A stretch of DNA of 64,000 nt from Mycobacterium sp. IDR2000157661 (GCF_022317005.1 NZ_CP081006.1:2914001-2978000), one strand, 5' to 3'; shown: positions 9,476-20,046, counted from the first letter of the stretch. Notes: generated from the sequence alone by a model not told the origin. Translations and numbers: made by a program.

Positions 9476-9612
9476 GTAATCCTCTCGCCTGAATTCAAAC
9501 CAGCATCAGCGCGGCACGGGTTACCCGACCTGAACACCCGCCTCTCATTTGAGGCGTGCTGGCGTCGGAGCGCTTGTAAACTTTCGCCGGACCTGCCGAC
9601 GTAGGGGGTGTG

Positions 9613-9747
9613 ATGGCAGAGGTGTCGCGGTACCGTCGCCCGGATCCGCCGCTGCGGGTTGTGGTGACCGGCAGGGCGACTGAGTGTCTTTTCAACATCA
9701 CCTGCCTGCTGTGGGGTGACATGCTGCGGGATGAGGATGATGACTGA
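9613..9747 (+). CDS. Possible 44-residue leader peptide overlapping the CocE hydrolase start
   Basis: A short open frame with ATG at 9613, preceded by a GGGGGTG motif, encodes MAEVSRYRRPDPPLRVV and on to a Cys- and Asp-containing end. It stops with TGA at 9745-9747, inside the first codons of the downstream hydrolase (ATGs at 9731, 9737 and 9740). That overlap is the arrangement expected for translational coupling. No family is recognised. The ribosome-binding site and overlap favour a real gene; the short length argues for caution. Confidence 0.35.
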   Translation: MAEVSRYRRPDPPLRVVVTGRATECLFNITCLLWGDMLRDEDDD

Positions 9748-11437
9748 TCTGCGGCAGGCCGCCGACGGCGGAAGATCCTCGCGCTTGCGGCGGCTCGGGG
9801 ACCTGGCGGTGGGTCGAGCACTGTCCTTACCGCCAGTCAGAACCGGATACACGGTCCGCCGCGGCATCAGAGTGCCGATGCGCGACGGCGTAGAACTGCT
9901 TGCCGACCACTACGCGCCGGTGACGCACCGCGCGGCGGGCACGATCCTCATGCGCAGTCCGTACGGTCGCGGGATGCTGTCATCGCTGCTTTTCGGCCAG
10001 TTGTATGCCTCACGTGGCTATCACATCGTTATCCAAAGTGTGCGCGGCACTTTCGGTTCGGGCGGCACGCTCTCGCCGATGACGTATGAGAAGGACGACG
10101 GCCTCGACACCGCGAAGTGGCTGAGTCAACAGGATTGGTACACAGGTGGCTTCGCGATATTGGGTGTTTCGTACGGCGCGATGGCGGGTTGGGCGCTGCT
10201 CGATGACCCGCCATCCGACGTGACGGCGGTTATCTCGGTTGTCGGGCCCCATGATGCTAGTCGAATTTCCTGGGACACTGGAGCATTCGCTCTGGCGGAT
10301 ACTCTCGGGTGGTCGCACCAGGTTGCCAATCAAGAAGATGTCAGCCGCTGGCAGAAGCTGTTGGCCGTCAGCCGCACCAATGACGCGCTGGATGCCGCGT
10401 TGGCCGAATTCCCACTCGGTGACGCCGCCTCGGCGCTGCTGGGCGACAGTGCTCCGTGGTATCGGACTTGGATCGAGCACAGCGACAAGGCGGATCCGTA
10501 CTGGACACCGATGAGATTCGATGGAGCGCTCGAAAAGATCGACGTCCCGGTGTTGCTGATCACCGGCTGGCAGGACGCATTCCTCACTCAAACGCTTGAC
10601 CAGTACCACCGCCTCCACCAGCGCGGGGTTGATGTGGCACTGACTGTCGGTTCCTGGAGCCATCTTTCCATGCTGACGACGGCGATCGGCGATGTCTCTC
10701 GAGAGACTCTGCACTGGCTTGATCGGTACGTCGCAGGTCAGGTCAGCACACCGGTGCGCAGTCCGGTCCGCGCGTCGATCACGAACGACGCATGGGTCGA
10801 TCTGCCTGCCTGGGCCCCCCAAAGTGAAGAGCGGTGTTGGTATCTGGCCTGTTGCGAGGCCCTCTTGGAAGCCGAATCCGGAGACCGGGGCGCAGCGTCA
10901 AGGTTTCGCTATGACCCGGCATCGCCGACGCCGGTGCCCGGAGGCCCCTTCCTGTCACCGTCCGGCGGCTACCGCGACGACACCCATCTCGCCTACCGTC
11001 ATGACGTCTTGAGCTTCGTCTCCGAACCGCTTCGCGCTGATGTGTACCTGATGGGCAGTCCGACGGTCGAGCTCATCCACTCTGCGGACAACCCGTGCGC
11101 CGACGTCTTTGTACGCATCAGCGAGGTGAACCGGCGCGGGAAGTCACGCAACGTTACCGACGGCTTCCGAAGGCTCACGGCATCGGTCGATCCCGCGCCG
11201 GTTCGCATCGAGATGGACCCGGTGGCGCACCGCTTCCGCGCCGGATCGAGAATCCGGCTCGTCGTCGCCGGCGGCGCCCACCCTCGGTTCAGCCGCAACA
11301 CCGGCACCGCCGAGTCGCCCTGGAATGCACAGGAGCTCGTCGCTGTCACACATACGGTCCAACACGGCGAGGGCATGCACTCGCGGCTGACCCTCCCGGT
11401 CACAGTCGGACGGCCGTCAGAGGCCGCAGACTCCTGA
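9731..11437 (+). CDS. CocE/NonD-type alpha/beta hydrolase
   Basis: Hydrolase of the CocE/NonD family (related to cocaine esterase and X-Pro dipeptidyl peptidases), about 568 residues, cleaving an unknown ester or amide. The N-terminal catalytic domain has RDGVELLADHYAP and the nucleophile elbow GVSYGA near residue 145; LLITGWQDAF likely carries the acid and GSWSHL the His. The C-terminal part, from about residue 320, is the jelly-roll PepX_C domain ending in RLVVAGGAHPRFSRN. No signal peptide is visible. The start is ambiguous: GTG 9716 and ATGs at 9731, 9737 and 9740 are in frame, and the GATGAGG motif favours 9737 or 9740. Confidence 0.83.
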   Translation: MRMMTDLRQAADGGRSSRLRRLGDLAVGRALSLPPVRTGYTVRRGIRVPMRDGVELLADHYAPVTHRAAGTILMRSPYGRGMLSSLLFGQLYASRGYHIVIQSVRGTFGSGGTLSPMTYEKDDGLDTAKWLSQQDWYTGGFAILGVSYGAMAGWALLDDPPSDVTAVISVVGPHDASRISWDTGAFALADTLGWSHQVANQEDVSRWQKLLAVSRTNDALDAALAEFPLGDAASALLGDSAPWYRTWIEHSDKADPYWTPMRFDGALEKIDVPVLLITGWQDAFLTQTLDQYHRLHQRGVDVALTVGSWSHLSMLTTAIGDVSRETLHWLDRYVAGQVSTPVRSPVRASITNDAWVDLPAWAPQSEERCWYLACCEALLEAESGDRGAASRFRYDPASPTPVPGGPFLSPSGGYRDDTHLAYRHDVLSFVSEPLRADVYLMGSPTVELIHSADNPCADVFVRISEVNRRGKSRNVTDGFRRLTASVDPAPVRIEMDPVAHRFRAGSRIRLVVAGGAHPRFSRNTGTAESPWNAQELVAVTHTVQHGEGMHSRLTLPVTVGRPSEAADS

Positions 11438-11946
11438 CGATCCGCACACCATGCGAACGAGCAGCGTACGCCTGCGGGGTGGCCGAGTGTTTCACACCTC
11501 ACGGCGCCCGATCCGCCGGTTCGCCGCGAGTGTCGTTTCGTCAGTCATCGCTCGCCCCTCTCGTCGACCGCCGGTTGCCATCCCGGGGCCGGCCCGGTGA
11601 CCCCTCGCTCAAACACACACTGGATCTGGAGCGGGCAGTAGCCGGGGATGTGGCCGAGGCCCTGCACGGCACGACGCCGCCGTCCGAATTTTCTGGCGCT
11701 GCCGCACGACAAGTCGCCGTACCAGCAAAGCGATATGAATGGAGAGATTGCCGGTTCACGACATGTTAAGAACCGCTGACTCGGTTACGGCAACAAATGC
11801 GAAGTTTGCACGGCCACACTGGTAGCCGGGCCACACGGTGAACCGCTGATCGCATTTCAACGGATCCGATGTGGAGTTATCTAGCGGAGGCGTAAATTGT
11901 TTTCGCAAACGTCATCTCGGGATTTTCGCAGGGTTGGGGAATTCAC
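11438..11946. other. Non-coding region, about 500 bases
   Basis: No gene is convincing here. One open frame runs through from shadow frames of the hydrolase and ends at 11769; its last part (LKHTLDLERAVAGDVAEAL) looks protein-like but matches no family I recognise and could be a gene remnant. The last 150 bases are more A/T-rich and should contain the promoter of the large secreted protein. A GGTTGGGG motif just upstream of 11947 is the likely ribosome-binding site. Confidence 0.45.
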
Positions 11947-14900
11947 ATGGCCGCTGGAGTGCATCGTCGTCAGGTCCGAGGCAAGCCAAACAAGCGTAGA
12001 AGTCGAATCCGCCGCGCGGACACCGCGTCCGCTTCGAACGCCCTGCGCGAGGTGCCTCCAACGGAGGTGCGCACCATCGGCACCGCTGGTTACGGCAAGT
12101 ACATCGGGCGGGTCGGCGCTCTCGCCGTGGCGATGGGAGTCGGGTTCGCTGTGGCTACGGGCCACGGTGTCGGACTGGGTGCGGCCCGAGCCGACAACAC
12201 CGAGACTTCTGACGACGTATCAAACGACGCGTCGGTTGAAGCAGGCTCAGCGGTCACGGCGGGTTCCCCTGCCGCGGGGGTGGCGTCGTCGTCGGCCGAT
12301 CCGCCCACGGCCCTCGCGGGGGACGAGGATGACGAGCCCGACGAGGGCGACGAAAGCCTCACCGAAAGCAATCCGTATGTACCGAAGATGAATTACGCCG
12401 GTGGCGTGGAAACCGACGGAGACGGTCGCGACGGGTCGGACGCCGATGCGACAGTCGGTGAACCAGAGTCGGTCGAGGAAGCGCCACAAGGCACAGTGCA
12501 GCCGGTGCGGCCGGACGAGTACACCTCAGCGCCGGGCATCGAGGTCACTGCACATGCGGCGGTACCGCGGCCCGGGGCCGAGCGCCAGGCCACCAGCGCG
12601 AGTGATAGTTCGAAAATCATGGTGTCACAGCACAACTGGGCGGTATCTTTGGCGCCGCCCGGCAGCGCTGACTCCGGGCGGGACCGCCACCTGAGCGCCA
12701 TTGCTGAGGGCCCGATCGAGCAGCGAGTGGCCGCGATGGCTGACCAGGACTACACCGCTGCCGGCGCGCAGACGATCATGCTGTCGAATGGTCCGGCTGA
12801 GGGCGGAGCCGACGCGATGAGTGCTCTGACGCAGCCCGCGCAGTCTCACACCGCGCCGGCCAACGCTTTCCTCGCCCTCGCCGCGGTGGCGGACACAGTC
12901 ACCCGCACATTGGTGGCTGTCTTCTTGTCACCATTCTTGGCTCCGGCCCCGGCCATGCCGGCAGATCCGCCGCTGTTGTGGGCGGTGCTGGCGTTCGTGC
13001 GCCGCGAGGTTCAGCAATTCCACCGCACCTTCTTCAACCGCACGCCCATCGCCGCCGACGACGCGGTGTCCACCGCCGAGGGCACCGCGATCACCGTCGA
13101 CCCGCTGACCAATGACGCCGACCCGGATACCGAGCCGACCCCCGACACCATCGCGGTGGTCTCGTTCACCCAACCGTCCAACGGCACGGTCGTGCGTAAC
13201 GCCAACGGCAGCCTCACCTACACGCCGAACGAAGCCTTCAGCGGCACCGACACTTTCACCTACACCGTCAGCGACGAGACCAGCGCCCCACATATCCACG
13301 ACTTGTGGGGCTTACTCACCGGCGGCGGTCACACCGCCACCGCCAGCGTCACGGTGACCGTCACCGCCGCACCCGACGGCCCCAACGCGGTCAGCGACAC
13401 GATCGACGCCGTCGAGGACACCCCGGCGGTCATCACCCGCGCCCAACTGTTGGCCAACGACACCGCCCCCGACGGCGACCCGGTCGTTCTCGTCACAGTA
13501 GGAGGCCCTGCCAATGGGACGCTGGACTTCGATTCTGCTTCTGGCGCCTTCACTTACACGCCCGACCAGGACTTCAATGGCACCGACACCTTCGCGTACC
13601 GCATCACCGACCCCGCTGGCCGTGCCGACACCGCCACGGTGACCATCAATGTCGCCTCCGTCGCTGACGCAGTGGTCACAGCCGTGGTCGAAGACGTCGG
13701 CGTAGACCTGACGGGGGTGGCAGTCGCGCCCGACGGTGACCGTGGGTACATCGCGTCCGGTGCTGACGACGATGCGGACGGAAACGGCGTCGTGACGTGG
13801 ATCGACGCCGACAGCGACTCCGATGGCTGGAGTGTCGGCGGTACCGTCGAGGTCGGGCGGGACCCGGGTGCCGTGGCCGTAGATGCCGAACAGGCCTACG
13901 TCGTCAACCGGGGTGACGGCACGGTCTCGATCATCGATCGGGTAACCCATCGTGAGGTCGACACCGACGGTGATGGTGTGCCCGATCGGGTCTCGGTCGG
14001 CGCAGTGACGGATCTGGCGGTGGCCCGCGGAGACGCCGAGAACGACCGCGTCTACGCCGTGGACGCCGACGGTGCCGTGTTGGCGATCGACGCCAGGGAA
14101 CACCGGGTGGCCGGCCGACTCGAGGGTGCCGCGGGAGACCGGGGCGCTGCGCCGAGCCTCGCGGTGACTCCCGACCGCAGGCGGGTGTATGTCGCCGACC
14201 GCGGCAGCATCCGGGTCATCGAAGTGAGCCGCGCCGCCACGCTGAGAACTGCCGGTGGGGACGCCGCCGTCGCTGCAGAGACCGACACGCTTCGGGTTGT
14301 TGACGAGGTGAACCTCGGCGGCGACATCACCGGTCTGGAGATCAGCCCTGACGGCCGCCGCGTGTATGCGACCGTCGTGCGGGCCGGCGTTGCGGAGGTC
14401 GAGGCGTGGGATGCTCGGGCTGAATCCCTCGAACGTGTCGGTGCCGTCCGCCTCGCGGGTGATCCGCGGGCCATCGCGGTCAGCGATGACGGCACTCGGG
14501 GGTATGTGGTCAGAGCCGATCGAAACGTCTCGGTGCTGGACCTCCGCAGACTCACTGTGGTCGACGAGGTCGTCATCGGTGCGGCCGGAGACGCGGCGTT
14601 CGTGCCGGGACGTGACGCGCTGCTGGTAGCCGACGCCGCGGCTCTGTTGGTGGTGAGCACGCCGTTCGAGGAGTCGACAGTCCTCGAACCCGACACCGCC
14701 CGAACGGGCGAGGACAACTCGGTTGTCATCGACGTGCTCGCCAACGACACCGACGCCGGGGGCGCCGAGTTGACGCCGACGGTGGTCAGCGGACCTGCGA
14801 ACGGGATAGCCACCGTCAACCTCGACGGCACCATCACCTACACCCCGAACGCCGACTTCGACGGTGTCGACAGCTTCAGCTACACCGTTGACGGCGGAAC

Positions 14901-15426
14901 CTCCAACAGCGCGCCGGCCACCGTCACGGTCACCGTCACGCCGCCGGTCACCATCCAATTGAACTGGCTCGCCGACCCCGATGACTTGGACGCACACTTG
15001 CTCGGGCCGTCCGCGACAGGGGATGGCCGAGGCTTCCACGTCTACTATGCGAACCCGTCCTACAACGTGGACGGCACCCTCGGAGGCGCTGCGGAACGAG
15101 CCGCGTTCCTGGGGGACGACGACACAGACGGGTTCGGTCCCGAGGTCACTGAAATCAACACACGGACGCCTGGCGAGTACGTCTTCTATGTTCAACGGTT
15201 CGCCGGTACCGGAACTCTGGCCGGCTCCGGCGCGTCGGTGACGGTGACCGACCCCAGCAGCTGGCAACACTCTGTGACGTTCTCGGTGCCCGCCGAGGGA
15301 GCAGGAGACTTCTGGTCGGTCTTCACGCTCACAGTGTCGGAGGATGGAGCGGTGACTATCACGCCGATCAATGACATAAGCGACATCGCACCGACGCTGC
15401 CCGCGACCACGTCGCTGACGCTCTGA
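11947..15426 (+). CDS. Large secreted Ig-like and beta-propeller repeat protein
   Basis: A 1159-residue exported protein. Order: basic N-terminal extension (1-48); export segment YGKYIGRVGALAVAMGVG (about 49-78); acidic disordered linker (80-300); hydrophobic stretch with LLWAVLAFVRREVQQF (311-358); two tandem VCBS/Ig-like domains (about 366-572), each with NGTxx...GS(G)xFTYTP; a propeller-like repeat region (about 575-905) with many Asp-rich DADGDG turns suggesting Ca2+ binding; a third Ig-like domain with VIDVLANDTD (915-997); and a C-terminal domain beginning LNWLADPDDLDAHLLGP that resembles the DUF2135/YfaP type. It is a paralog in layout of the protein at 5090 but ends in a different module. 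Probably surface or secreted, possibly adhesive; function unknown. Confidence 0.78.
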   Translation: MAAGVHRRQVRGKPNKRRSRIRRADTASASNALREVPPTEVRTIGTAGYGKYIGRVGALAVAMGVGFAVATGHGVGLGAARADNTETSDDVSNDASVEAGSAVTAGSPAAGVASSSADPPTALAGDEDDEPDEGDESLTESNPYVPKMNYAGGVETDGDGRDGSDADATVGEPESVEEAPQGTVQPVRPDEYTSAPGIEVTAHAAVPRPGAERQATSASDSSKIMVSQHNWAVSLAPPGSADSGRDRHLSAIAEGPIEQRVAAMADQDYTAAGAQTIMLSNGPAEGGADAMSALTQPAQSHTAPANAFLALAAVADTVTRTLVAVFLSPFLAPAPAMPADPPLLWAVLAFVRREVQQFHRTFFNRTPIAADDAVSTAEGTAITVDPLTNDADPDTEPTPDTIAVVSFTQPSNGTVVRNANGSLTYTPNEAFSGTDTFTYTVSDETSAPHIHDLWGLLTGGGHTATASVTVTVTAAPDGPNAVSDTIDAVEDTPAVITRAQLLANDTAPDGDPVVLVTVGGPANGTLDFDSASGAFTYTPDQDFNGTDTFAYRITDPAGRADTATVTINVASVADAVVTAVVEDVGVDLTGVAVAPDGDRGYIASGADDDADGNGVVTWIDADSDSDGWSVGGTVEVGRDPGAVAVDAEQAYVVNRGDGTVSIIDRVTHREVDTDGDGVPDRVSVGAVTDLAVARGDAENDRVYAVDADGAVLAIDAREHRVAGRLEGAAGDRGAAPSLAVTPDRRRVYVADRGSIRVIEVSRAATLRTAGGDAAVAAETDTLRVVDEVNLGGDITGLEISPDGRRVYATVVRAGVAEVEAWDARAESLERVGAVRLAGDPRAIAVSDDGTRGYVVRADRNVSVLDLRRLTVVDEVVIGAAGDAAFVPGRDALLVADAAALLVVSTPFEESTVLEPDTARTGEDNSVVIDVLANDTDAGGAELTPTVVSGPANGIATVNLDGTITYTPNADFDGVDSFSYTVDGGTSNSAPATVTVTVTPPVTIQLNWLADPDDLDAHLLGPSATGDGRGFHVYYANPSYNVDGTLGGAAERAAFLGDDDTDGFGPEVTEINTRTPGEYVFYVQRFAGTGTLAGSGASVTVTDPSSWQHSVTFSVPAEGAGDFWSVFTLTVSEDGAVTITPINDISDIAPTLPATTSLTL

Positions 15427-15440
15427 GGGGATCCGGTATC

Positions 15441-15459
15441 AGAGGCGGGGAAAGCCTCT
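15441..15459. terminator. Small hairpin between convergent genes
   Basis: AGAGGC (15441-15446) and GCCTCT (15454-15459) can pair around a seven-base loop, between the end of the large repeat protein and the 3' end of the oppositely oriented tRNA-Arg. The position suits a bidirectional terminator, but the stem is only six pairs and there is no run of T on either side. Confidence 0.3.
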
Positions 15460-15473
15460 ACCTGGCAAGATGC

Positions 15474-15549
15474 TGGTGCCCCCGGCAGGATTCGAACCTG
15501 CGGCCTTCTGCTCCGGAGGCAGACGCTCTATCCCCTGAGCTACGGGGGC
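15474..15549 (-). tRNA. tRNA-Arg (anticodon CCG)
   Basis: Read on the minus strand, a complete cloverleaf is present. The acceptor stem GCCCCCG pairs with CGGGGGC, the D-arm contains TAGCTCAG, the anticodon loop CTCCGGA has anticodon CCG at 15514-15516, and the T-arm carries GTTCGAATC. The 3' CCA is encoded (15474-15476). It reads the Arg codon CGG, and argS follows on the opposite strand, as in M. tuberculosis. Its 3' end faces the accessory block of secreted genes. Confidence 0.97.
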
Positions 15550-15650
15550 GCACGAGAATTCTGCGCCGTTGGGCCTGCACAGCCTAACGCATGTCAGGCA
15601 GCGGTTATGGATTCGGGGCCGGAGGTGCACAGACCATAGGATGGACCCTC

Positions 15651-17303
15651 GTGACCCCCGCCGATCTCGCCGAACTGCTCAGGACCACCGCCGCCGCGGT
15701 GCTGGTCGAGCACGGTCTCGACGCGTCAGCGCTGCCGACGACGGTCACCGTCGAGCGCCCGCGCAACCCAGAGCACGGTGACTACGCCACCAACCTGGCG
15801 CTTCAGCTCGGCAAGAAGGTCGGCGCCAACCCGCGCGAGCTGGCCGGATGGCTGGCCGCCGCGCTGGCCGACAATGACGGCATCGCCGCCGCCGACGTCG
15901 CGGGCCCCGGTTTCGTCAACCTGCGGATCGAGGCCTCGGCGCAGAACGTCATCGTCACCGACGTCTTGACCGCGGGGCCCGAGTACGGCCATTCCGCCGT
16001 ACTGGCCGGGCAGAGCATCAACCTCGAGTTCGTCTCCGCGAATCCGACCGGTCCGATTCACATCGGCGGCAGCCGCTGGGCCGCGGTCGGCGACGCCCTG
16101 GGCCGGCTGCTGTCCACCCAGGGCGCCCGGGTGGTACGGGAGTACTACTTCAACGACCACGGCGCGCAGATCGACCGGTTCACGAACTCGCTGATCGCCG
16201 CTGCCAAGGGCAACTCCATACCGGAGGACGGCTACGCCGGCGACTACATCGCCGACATCGCCGCTCAGGTGCTCGCCAAGGAGCCCGACGCGCTTGGGCT
16301 GCCCGACGCCGAGGTGCGCGAGACGTTCCGCGCGATCGGTGTGGACCTGATGTTCGCCCACATCAAGCAGTCGTTGCACGACTTCGGCACCGACTTCGAC
16401 GTCTACACCCACGAAGACTCGATGCACAATTCCGGACGCGTCGAGCAGGCGATCGCCCGGCTGCGCGAGGCCGGCAGCATCTACGAGAAGGACGGCGCCG
16501 TCTGGCTGCGCACCACCGACTACGGTGACGACAAGGACCGGGTCGTCATCAAGAGCGACGGCGCACCGGCCTATGTCGCCGCCGACATCGCCTACTACCT
16601 CGACAAGCGCGAACGCGGCTTCGACCTGTGCATCTACATGCTCGGCGCCGACCACCACGGCTACATCGCTCGACTGAAGGCCGTCGCCTCGGCACTCGGG
16701 GAGGACCCCGCGACCGTCGAGGTGCTCATCGGCCAGATGGTGAACCTGGTCAGAGACGGGCAGCCGGTCCGGATGAGCAAGCGGGCCGGCACGGTCATCA
16801 CCCTCGACGACCTCGTCGAGGCGATCGGCGTCGACGCCGCCCGGTACTCGCTGATCCGCTCGTCGGTGGACAGCCCGATCGACATCGACCTGGCGTTGTG
16901 GTCGTCGGCGTCCAACGAAAACCCCGTCTACTACGTGCAATACGCGCATGCCCGGCTATCCGCCCTCGCCCGCAACGCCGCCGACCTCGGCGTCACCGCC
17001 GACACCGCAAACCTGCGGCTGCTCACCCACGACAAAGAGGGCACCCTGATCCGCAACATCGGCGAGTTCCCGCGGATACTGAAAACCGCTGCCGCCCTGC
17101 GTGAACCACATCGCGTCTCGCGCTATCTGGAGGAGCTGGCCGGTGACTACCACCGATTCTACGACTCGTGCCGGGTGCTGCCCCAGGGCGACGAGGCGCC
17201 TGGCGAACTGCACGGTGCGCGACTGGCGTTGTGCCAGGCCACCCGACAGGTGATCTCCAACGGCCTTTCCATCCTCGGCGTCACCGCCCCGGAGCGCATG
17301 TGA
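15651..17303 (+). CDS. argS: Arginyl-tRNA synthetase
   Basis: Charges tRNA-Arg with arginine using ATP in the cytosol. The protein is 550 residues, the same length as the M. tuberculosis enzyme. It has the N-terminal Add-1 domain, the class I HIGH-type motif as [10 protein letters not shown], a KMSKS-like motif as RMSKRAG, and a C-terminal DALR anticodon-binding domain ending in GVTAPERM. The frame is open upstream to 15591, but GTG at 15651 gives the family start TPADLAELL. Its stop overlaps the lysA start (GTGA), so it heads the argS-lysA-thr operon. Confidence 0.97.
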   Translation: MTPADLAELLRTTAAAVLVEHGLDASALPTTVTVERPRNPEHGDYATNLALQLGKKVGANPRELAGWLAAALADNDGIAAADVAGPGFVNLRIEASAQNVIVTDVLTAGPEYGHSAVLAGQSINLEFVSANPTGPIHIGGSRWAAVGDALGRLLSTQGARVVREYYFNDHGAQIDRFTNSLIAAAKGNSIPEDGYAGDYIADIAAQVLAKEPDALGLPDAEVRETFRAIGVDLMFAHIKQSLHDFGTDFDVYTHEDSMHNSGRVEQAIARLREAGSIYEKDGAVWLRTTDYGDDKDRVVIKSDGAPAYVAADIAYYLDKRERGFDLCIYMLGADHHGYIARLKAVASALGEDPATVEVLIGQMVNLVRDGQPVRMSKRAGTVITLDDLVEAIGVDAARYSLIRSSVDSPIDIDLALWSSASNENPVYYVQYAHARLSALARNAADLGVTADTANLRLLTHDKEGTLIRNIGEFPRILKTAAALREPHRVSRYLEELAGDYHRFYDSCRVLPQGDEAPGELHGARLALCQATRQVISNGLSILGVTAPERM

Positions 17304-18718
17304 TCGCCCATCCCGCCGGCCCCCGGCACGCCGAAGAAATCCACCACGGCGGCGCCCCACCGCGACCGCAGTCGCCCGCCGAGATGCTTCTGCTTGCGCC
17401 GAACGTATGGCCGCGCAGCACCGTTCGCGACGCCGAGGGTGTCGTGTCGATCGGGGGCGTGTCCGTCGCCGACATCGCGACCGAGTTCGGCACGCCGACG
17501 TTCGTCGTCGACGAGGACGACTTCCGCGCGCGTTGCCGCGAGATCTCGGCCGCATTCGGCGGCGGCCAGAACGTGCGTTACGCCGCCAAGGCGTTCATGT
17601 GCACCGAGGTGGCGCGCTGGATCAACGAGGAGGGCCTGTCCCTCGACGTCGCCAGCGGCGGGGAGATGGCCGTCGCGCTGCACGGCGGATTCCCCGCAGA
17701 GCGAATCGCGCTGCACGGCAACAACAAGTCCGTCGATGAGCTGACGGCCGCCGTCAAGGCCGGCATTGAGCACGTTGTGGTCGACTCGATGACCGAGATC
17801 GAGCGGCTCGACGAGATCGCCGGCGCGGCCGGTGTGGTGCAGGACGTGCTGATTCGCGTTACCGTCGGGGTCGAGGCGCACACCCACGAATTCATCTCCA
17901 CTGCGCACGAGGACCAGAAGTTCGGGCTGTCACTCGCCAGCGGTGCGGCGATGGACGCCGTACGCCGGGTGTTCACGACCGATAACCTCCGGCTCAAGGG
18001 CCTGCACAGCCACATCGGCTCGCAGATCTTCGACGTGGCCGGTTTCGAGATCGCCGCGCACCGCGTAATCGGCCTGCTGCGCGATGTGGTCGCCGAGTTC
18101 GGGGTGGACAAGACGTCGCAGATGTCGATCGTCGACCTCGGTGGCGGGTTGGGCATCTCCTATCTGCCGGCCGACGACCCGCCGCCGGTCGCCGAGCTAG
18201 CCGCGAATCTGACCGCCATCGTGCGCGACGAGTCCGCGGCCGTCGGACTGCCGGCTCCGCGGTTGGTCGTCGAACCCGGTCGCGCCATCGCCGGGCCGGG
18301 CACCATCACGCTGTATCGCGTCGGCACGGTCAAGGATGTGGCGGTCGCCGCCGACAAGTACCGCCGCTACGTCAGCGTCGACGGCGGGATGAGTGACAAC
18401 ATCCGCACGTCGCTCTACGGCGCCGAGTACGACGTGCGGCTGATCTCACGACTCACCGAGGCCGCGCCGATACGCGGCCGTATCGTCGGAAAGCACTGCG
18501 AGAGCGGCGATATCGTCGTGAGGGACACCTGGGTGCCCGATGACCTCGAGCCGGGCGACCTGCTGGGCGTCGCGGCGACCGGTGCCTACTGCTATTCCAT
18601 GTCGAGCCGCTACAACCTGATCGGCCGTCCCGCTGTGGTGGCCGTGCGCGACGGGCGAGCCCGCCTGATCCTGCGCCGGGAGACGGTCGACGATCTGCTG
18701 AGTCTGGAAGTGAGGTAA
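17300..18718 (+). CDS. lysA: Diaminopimelate decarboxylase
   Basis: PLP enzyme that decarboxylates meso-diaminopimelate to L-lysine, the last step of lysine synthesis; its substrate is also a peptidoglycan building block. The protein is 472 residues. The PLP-binding Lys is in YAAKAFMC, the phosphate-binding glycine loop is [10 protein letters not shown], and the C-terminal active site has KHCESGDIV and [15 protein letters not shown] at 17300 overlaps the argS stop by four bases. This start gives about 25 more N-terminal residues than the M. tuberculosis protein (447 aa); an internal start is therefore possible, although the overlap favours 17300. thrA follows after three bases. Confidence 0.96.
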   Translation: MIAHPAGPRHAEEIHHGGAPPRPQSPAEMLLLAPNVWPRSTVRDAEGVVSIGGVSVADIATEFGTPTFVVDEDDFRARCREISAAFGGGQNVRYAAKAFMCTEVARWINEEGLSLDVASGGEMAVALHGGFPAERIALHGNNKSVDELTAAVKAGIEHVVVDSMTEIERLDEIAGAAGVVQDVLIRVTVGVEAHTHEFISTAHEDQKFGLSLASGAAMDAVRRVFTTDNLRLKGLHSHIGSQIFDVAGFEIAAHRVIGLLRDVVAEFGVDKTSQMSIVDLGGGLGISYLPADDPPPVAELAANLTAIVRDESAAVGLPAPRLVVEPGRAIAGPGTITLYRVGTVKDVAVAADKYRRYVSVDGGMSDNIRTSLYGAEYDVRLISRLTEAAPIRGRIVGKHCESGDIVVRDTWVPDDLEPGDLLGVAATGAYCYSMSSRYNLIGRPAVVAVRDGRARLILRRETVDDLLSLEVR

Positions 18719-18721
18719 GCG

Positions 18722-20046
18722 ATGAGTGAGCCCGACAAGCCCATCGGCGTGGCCGTTCTCGGCATGGGCAACGTGGGTAGCCAGGTGGTCCGCATCATCA
18801 ACGAGAGCGCCGACGACCTGGCCGCCCGGATCGGCGCACCGCTCGAGCTGCGCGGCGTCGGCGTGCGCCGGGTGGCCGACGATCGCGGCGTCCCGGTCCA
18901 GTTGCTCACCGACAACATCGAGGAACTCGTCTCGCGCGACGACGTCGACATCGTCGTCGAGTTGATGGGGCCCGTCGAGCCCGCGCGCAAGGCAATCTTG
19001 ACTGCTCTGGAGCAGCGCAAGTCCGTCATCACCGCGAACAAGGCGCTGATGGCGGTATCCACCGGCGAACTGGCACAGGCAGCCGAAAGCGCCCACGTGG
19101 ACCTGTATTTCGAGGCTGCGGTGGCAGGCGCGATTCCCGTCATCCGCCCACTGACCCAGTCGCTGGCCGGTGACAGCGTGCTGCGAGTGGCAGGCATCGT
19201 CAACGGCACCACAAACTACATCCTCTCGGAGATGGACAGCACCGGCGCCGATTACACAAGCGCGCTCGCCGACGCGAGCGCCCTGGGTTACGCCGAGGCG
19301 GATCCGACTGCCGACGTCGAGGGGTACGACGCGGCGGCGAAGGCCGCGATCCTGGCGTCGATCGCCTTCCACACCCGGGTGACAGCCGACGACGTCTACC
19401 GCGAGGGCATCACGAAGGTCACCGCCGCCGACTTCGTGTCGGCCCGAGCGCTGGGGTGCACCATCAAGCTGCTGGCCCTCTGTGAGCGGCTCACCACCGA
19501 TGAAGGGCAACAACGCGTCTCCGCACGCGTATATCCCGCGTTGGTGCCGCTGAGCCACCCGCTGGCGGCGGTCAACGGCGCATTCAATGCCGTGGTGGTC
19601 GAGGCGGAGGCCGCGGGCAGGCTGATGTTCTACGGTCAGGGTGCCGGCGGCGCGCCGACGGCCTCAGCGGTGATGGGCGATCTGGTGATGGCCGCGCGCA
19701 ACCGGGTCCAGGGCGGTCGCGGACCGCGCGAATCGAAGTATGCCAAGCTCCCGATAGCCCCGATCGGACTCATCCCGACCCGGTACTACGTGAACATGAA
19801 CGTGGCCGACCGGCCCGGTGTGTTATCCGCTGTGGCAGCCGAATTCGGCAAGCGTGAGGTGAGTATCGCCGAGGTGCGCCAGGAGGGCATGGTCGACGCG
19901 GAGGGTCAGCGTTGCGGTGCGCGCATCGTCGTGGTCACCCATCAGGCCACCGACGCGGCGCTCTCCGAGACCGTGGCTGCGTTGGCCGACCTCGAGGTGG
20001 TGCAGAGCATCAACAGCGTGCTGCGGATGGAAGGGATCGACGACCA

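Noticed and set aside
13312..15270. A 652-codon open frame on the minus strand opposite the Ig/propeller protein
   Set aside because: It is an antisense shadow of a high-GC gene. Its translation has no domain or signal, while the plus-strand frame has clear repeats and an export segment.
15474..15549. An integration site duplicated from the tRNA-Arg 3' end
   Set aside because: No second copy of the tRNA 3' sequence was seen elsewhere in the window, and no integrase gene is present. The far end of any island may lie outside the window.
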